Position numbers and translations under genes: made by a program. The notes beneath the pieces were generated by a model. It was not told where the DNA came from and searched no databases. It was given only the letters and a program-made list of their open reading frames with translations. This document shows positions 59,801-64,000 of a stretch of 64,000 nt of DNA, piece by piece. Source of the stretch: Merluccius polli. Lineage: Eukaryota > Chordata > Actinopteri > Gadiformes > Merlucciidae. The stretch's first letter is position 1. The number at the start of each line of letters is the position of its first letter. Where the stretch lies: positions 150,001 to 214,000 of the forward strand of contig JAOPHQ010003993.1 of the NCBI GenBank assembly GCA_030340625.1. The letters run 5' to 3'.

Positions 59801-59933
59801 TTGGAACAAAGATGAGCTGAACGGAGACCGCAAATCACTTCATAACGACTGTGTAGAAATGATAAAGGATGGACGCTGGAATGGCGTGAACTGTAACTAC
59901 GAGCAGCCCTTCGTCTGTCTTCGTTCCTTGTAG
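56898..59933 (+). CDS. secreted C-type lectin with three tandem lectin domains
   Basis: Four exons, all joined in phase 1: 56898-56934 (signal peptide, MERLFIVLLLFTG), 57270-57617, 58812-59156 and 59578-59933. The total is 1086 nt, 361 residues. Each of the last three encodes one C-type lectin domain with the WIGL and GAWRW(S) motifs and paired cysteines. Domain 1 has the mannose-type EPN motif but WYD; domain 2 has EPR with WND; domain 3 has DEL with WNG. So calcium and sugar binding probably differ between domains. No membrane segment is seen after the signal peptide, so the product should be secreted. Closest by layout are the many fish mannose-receptor-like or snaclec-like lectins; I give no symbol. 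Confidence 0.85.
57618..58811 (+). other. lectin intron 2, duplicated flanks plus a transposon
   Basis: The first about 130 bases match 59157-59291 and the region after the final stop at 59931-60030. The last part (58331-58811) matches intron 1 (56945-57269). So each lectin exon was copied with its flanks. A 160 bp segment at about 58453-58616 is present here and absent from intron 1. Confidence 0.75.
57750..58289 (+). mobile_element. 522 bp transposon with perfect 9 bp target duplication
   Basis: The element 57759-58280 begins TAGTCTAGAACTCTAGACACC and ends GGGTCTGGCTTGCCAGGCTA. GTATACGAT flanks both sides (57750-57758, 58281-58289). Each end is itself a small palindrome. Same family as 30733-30801 and 61349-62460. 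No transposase was found. Confidence 0.9.
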
Positions 59934-61175
59934 ACCAATCCTTGGTCCTCGATTTAGACAATGTGCGCCGTTTTCTAAACCGTTCCTGCTGCTGTTCGCT
60001 ACTTCGGTGTCCGGCCGTTAAACGCAGGGCCGCCGCCGGGGATGAAAAGATATCACATTGGGCCCCACCACCGCAGGCCAGAAATTGTGCCCCTTGTCAG
60101 TCACAGGCCCTTAATCGTCCTAACGTTTCCCCCCTGGTTAAAAGTGTGTACATACATTGATGTCTTCTGTACTTATTTATTGTTGCTCAGTTATACATCT
60201 CTGTTCGGTGTTCGAAAGTAACGTTGTGCACGTTGCGTTACAAAAACGGGCCCAGCTGTAATTTCTCCCCCCCCCCCCCCATGAATTCACTGGGTGTCAT
60301 GAGTTGTGTATGGTATATCATATAGTCTTTATTGTATTTAGGGTCCTCGATCACCGATCACGCTGTCTATTTGAAGCCTTTGTTATTTAACTATTCTTAA
60401 CATTGTATATTAAAGAAGCAGTGAACCCAAAATGTTTGTTTTAAATGGTAATATATCTTATATTGGTAATATGTCTTATATTGTATACTCTTTGGACTGT
60501 TTTAAGCGGCTTCTAAAAACCCATCTTTAGGGCAAGCCTTTCTTTAGTTCGTTATCCCTGTCTTATTTGATTTGTTTTAGTTTGGTCTGTCTCTCATTCT
60601 GCTGTGTTTTATATCGTCATTTATTTTTGCCTTATTTATTCATACATTTATATTTTCCGTATGCGTGTGTGTGAAGCACTTTGTAACTGTGCGTTATAAA
60701 AAGTGCGATTTAAATAAAGCTTGACTTAGGCCTACTGATCTTCAACATAGTAATCTATGCCACTTTGTCACTGTTATTAAAATAAGCCCGTTATTAAGGA
60801 AAACGTGTAAAATCCTATGTTTTTGCCAGTCTCCGCCAACCAGTTTGTGAACGTTGTGAACTCAAGTTGCGTCCTTTGTGTGACCGGAAGTGCCTTTTCC
60901 GCGGCGGAGGGACCCCGGCGGCGAGGTGTGTGTGGAGGTGTGGAGCTCCGTCTGGCCAGCGGTTTATTGTGTTGTCCGCGTCCGAGAGAAAGTTGAGCTT
61001 CTCGGACACTTCTAGTATAACACCACAGTCTGTGGCGCATGTCGTGTACAACACCGCTCATTATAACGCTCATACACTGCGATGGTACTGGCCTGCTAAA
61101 GGGGACCTATTATACTGTTTTGGGCTTTTTTAAAACTGTTCCCTGAGGTCTTACAAGAAGTTAGTGGTAATGGTA
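59934..61175. other. lectin 3' flank and LINE-like tail
   Basis: The stretch holds the duplicated post-exon sequence (to about 60030), a C-tract at about 60268-60281, and ATTAAA at about 60410 as a candidate lectin polyadenylation signal. A LINE-like 3' tail ends near GCGTTATAAAAAGTGCGATTTAAATAAAGC at about 60720. About 61095-61135 resembles a common fish MITE end (AAGGGGACCTATTATAC). No further exon was recognised. Confidence 0.45.
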
Positions 61176-61311
61176 TGTATGGTAATGAGCTGTGCTCTGA
61201 TTGGCCGCCTCATTAGAGGTGGGATGTATGGTAATGAGCTGTGCTCTGATTGGCCGCCTCATTAGAGGTGGGATGTATGGTAATGAGCTGTGCTCTGATT
61301 GGCCGCCTCAT
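61176..61311 (+). repeat. 49 bp tandem repeat, about 2.8 copies
   Basis: The unit TGTATGGTAATGAGCTGTGC...CTCATTAGAGGTGGGA repeats at 61176, 61225 and 61274. Each unit carries CTGATTGGCC, an inverted CCAAT box. The first two copies look identical, so the duplication is recent. Confidence 0.95.
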
Positions 61312-61339
61312 TGGACGGTTTGGGAGGCGGAGAGCAGAG

Positions 61340-62469
61340 GTCCCATGATAGTCTAGAACTCTAGACACCCCCTAGCGGCAGCAAATTTATTTGGCAGCTA
61401 GGTAGGTCTAGCACGGCTCCGTCGGCTTTTTGGTGCTGGAAACACAAAGTATGTCAGACTATATTGGTGCGTTCCATTTGTCCACCCGACTCGATCTGCG
61501 AGTCGGATTTCCGAGTTACGAACCGGAAGTTGCAAATAGAAATACGACAAATACGGAAATACGACTCGTCAACTCGTCTGAACTCAGAGGACCCCGAGTT
61601 CAGTAAGATGGCAACTCCGCACTGGCTAGAGACGCTCCATGTTGCTATGACAACAATGCCGATTCTTGAGCAGAAAGCCGATTCTTGAGCAGTAGCCTAA
61701 TCAAAACGGAATATTCAGAATATTCAGATATCAAACTGGGAAATAGGCTACGAGTTGTGTAGTATGTAATGAACATGTGAAATCCGCGGTGGGTGCACCG
61801 TAAACGAGATAATCACTATAAACGTTCACTATAAATCTTGGGTAATTTCTCTGTGATCAATGTGTCTATATTTAATTAACGTTTGAACACAGAATGATAC
61901 TGTTTTTCAAGCATATTAAAGTCGCGTCCATCTTTTCTCCGATTCGTCTTGTTGTGTGCCAAATAGAACGCAAAAACCCAGGGTCACTCGTTTTCCGAGA
62001 CTGATGTGACGTCACACCCGAGCTGCAAGTCGCGATTACGAGACAAATAGAACGCACCATAATCACAGCGTGAGGGGCGGAGTCGGAAGCCGGGCTACCA
62101 TGACGACAGAGTTGCGACGGTTCCGTGTTAGAGGTAAACAATGGCTGCTGCTGCTGGCGAACGGCTGTCTTTCCACTCGGCTTTGGCCGCGACTCTTCAA
62201 GACTTGAAGTTAACATTTTATTTGAGAAAAGAACAAAGAACGGCACTGAAGTCTTTCCTCGAAAAATAAATATGTATTCGGAGTTTTGATTAATTACGTA
62301 GCTCTGACTACGTCACCTTCTTCGTTGCTCTGATTGGTTGTAGCGCTATCCTATTGCGTGCAGAGGGAACTTGAAAGACAACCGTTTATCCCGCCCACAC
62401 TGCCAATGGAGCTGAGCCAGACCCTACATCTTTCTGATGTGGGTCTGGCTTGCCAGGCTAGTCCCATGA
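61340..62469 (+). mobile_element. third large copy of the 9 bp-duplication transposon, with nested insertion
   Basis: The element 61349-62460 is flanked by GTCCCATGA on both sides (61340-61348, 62461-62469). It has the same ends and body as 57759-58280. It differs by a 601 bp insertion (61460-62060) and small indels. Confidence 0.9.
61460..62060. mobile_element. nested MITE with GGTGCGTTC termini
   Basis: The left end TTGGTGCGTTCCATTTGTC is mirrored by GACAAATAGAACGCACCAT. The copy at 57759-58280 shows the empty site (ATGTCAGACCAATCACAGCG). The target duplication is short and unclear. No protein is encoded. Confidence 0.8.
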
Positions 62470-63559
62470 TGCTCAAGGTAAACAATCTGGATGCGTCATT
62501 TAATATAGTAGGTTGCGCGCCGGAAAAAGAAGAATTTACAGTAAACATGGCAGAGACTCCAGAAACAACAGTGAGACCCAACACGTTTGTTCAAATTATC
62601 AATGAAATCCCACAACCACCGATATGTATGGTGGGCCATCCGGGTTTCACGACTTCGTCCTCCAGATGTCAACCAATATAGAGCAGACTATGGACGTTTA
62701 CGGCGAATGGCCAAGTAACTATTTAACAGTATTTCAATAGGCTACATGACATGTTTTCTCAAATAATCATAACCAGTGGTTTGGCATATGAATACAATTG
62801 GATAATAAAATAATTATAATAATTCATAACAATAAAGAAGAGAACAACTGTTTGCATTTGGGTTCTATGCTTTACGCATGTCACCAGAAATTACATTGCA
62901 AAAGATATTAATAGCAACCAAAATGTTGTGACGTACTTGTGTATGTAGGCCATCATCAACAATGAATATATGAAGTATTAAAATTGGATTTGGCGCTCCC
63001 ACATGTTCATAATGTCTGATGAGTTACAGAACATTACTTCCTTACAGTATGACTCCTGAAGCAGTTCCCTCTCTATACGTGTCTCCACCTTGTAGTAGGC
63101 CTAATGGAGAGCACTGCCACTCACCACCGCATGCATTCAAAACCTCCCCTAATCATTTAGATTATCATGACTGAAGTTCAGGGTAAAAACGTCTATGTCC
63201 ATAACAACTTGCTCTGTTGGTTATCATTGTCTAAAATTTAGAGAATGCATGACAAACGTCTCGGTCAGGGGCCATGAGGCCACACTTGCCACAGGGTTAA
63301 CTCAACAGGCAACGTCGTTATCCCCATCATGTGACCCGGCGCTGGGGCATGAAAGAGCCTTTTTGATTTGGTCTTGCCGGCTGCTTCCAGGAGCTGGAAG
63401 CAGGAAGCCTGCTCGAAGCCCCGCAGACGGACCTGGGTCTCCGATTTGGTGAGTCCAACTCTCGCGTTCGCTTTATTCATTTACATCCATGTGTGTTGTA
63501 CGTGTTTGTATTTTTGTTGTATCTCTCACAAAAATAATATGGTGTAGGTGTGTGTGTTT

Positions 63560-63602
<43 letters not shown>

Positions 63603-64000
63603 TGTGCGCATGTTTGTGTGGAAAAAACAGCGAGCCAACTCACTGTTGGCTTACTAGGTTGTATTACTATCATATTATTTAGCTCTCCTGCCATCTCCAC
63701 TGCAGCCCTGTCAGGATCGGTCAAAACATGATGTCACGTTTAGCTTCTGTTGGTGGGGATCAGGAGCTCCTCATCCCCCTCTCTATCTGACCTGCTATAT
63801 GAAATCATGTCATTATTATCATAGTGTTACACTTTATTTTTGAATTTTGCTTATAGGCCTACTAGTATCATATCATGTGTACAGCTTATTTTAGCATTTG
63901 ACTTTTTCATTCTTTCCAGTATTGTGTTACTTGCTAACTACTACTCTTTGTGCCTCCACAAATTGAATATACAATATATAAATAAAGTGTTTTGATTGAT
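62470..64000. other. unassigned right-hand flank
   Basis: A short open frame starts at 62548 (MAETPETTVRPNTF, 44 residues) without other support. A GC-richer stretch at about 63250-63460 ends TCCGATTTG/GTGAGTCC, which could be the first exon of a gene to the right. A GT microsatellite covers about 63547-63606. Nothing firmer can be said. Confidence 0.3.

Overview
This window is vertebrate genomic DNA, almost certainly from a teleost fish. It has spliced genes with GT-AG introns, long GT/CT/AT/CA microsatellites, tRNA- and 5S-derived SINEs, L1- and L2-type LINEs, hAT-, Harbinger- and TTAA-target DNA transposons, and endogenous retrovirus-like elements. The species cannot be read from the sequence.

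Region 1 (1304-29110, + strand) is a complete FREM1 gene, encoding a basement-membrane protein of the FRAS1/FREM family. I rebuilt 36 coding exons by hand. They total 6603 nt, keep one frame throughout and encode 2200 residues: signal peptide, N-terminal domain, twelve CSPG repeats, one Calx-beta domain, a basic linker and a terminal C-type lectin domain. Its introns hold many repeats, including a Harbinger-like element nested in a hAT MITE.

Region 2 (about 29.1-56.6 kb) is mostly mobile DNA. It holds a 1.1 kb inverted duplication around TTAA fold-back elements, an old retrovirus-like element with a tRNA-Trp primer site and pol remnants, a decayed L2-like LINE, and an L1-like insertion (15 bp target duplication) split by a young LTR element (552 bp LTRs, 4 bp target duplication, tRNA-Ser primer site). 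A small, unrecognised three-exon gene model lies on the minus strand at 45281-46500, with an X-box and a ZNF143-like site upstream.

Region 3 (56898-59933, + strand) is a secreted lectin gene with three tandem C-type lectin exons made by local duplication. Region 4 (59.9-64 kb) is repeats and sequence I could not assign.

A transposon family with 9 bp target duplications recurs at 28.1 (ambiguous copy), 30.7, 57.8 and 61.3 kb, including a 69 bp copy. The FREM1 and lectin genes are separated by mobile DNA, and nothing here shows they work together beyond both using the C-type lectin fold.
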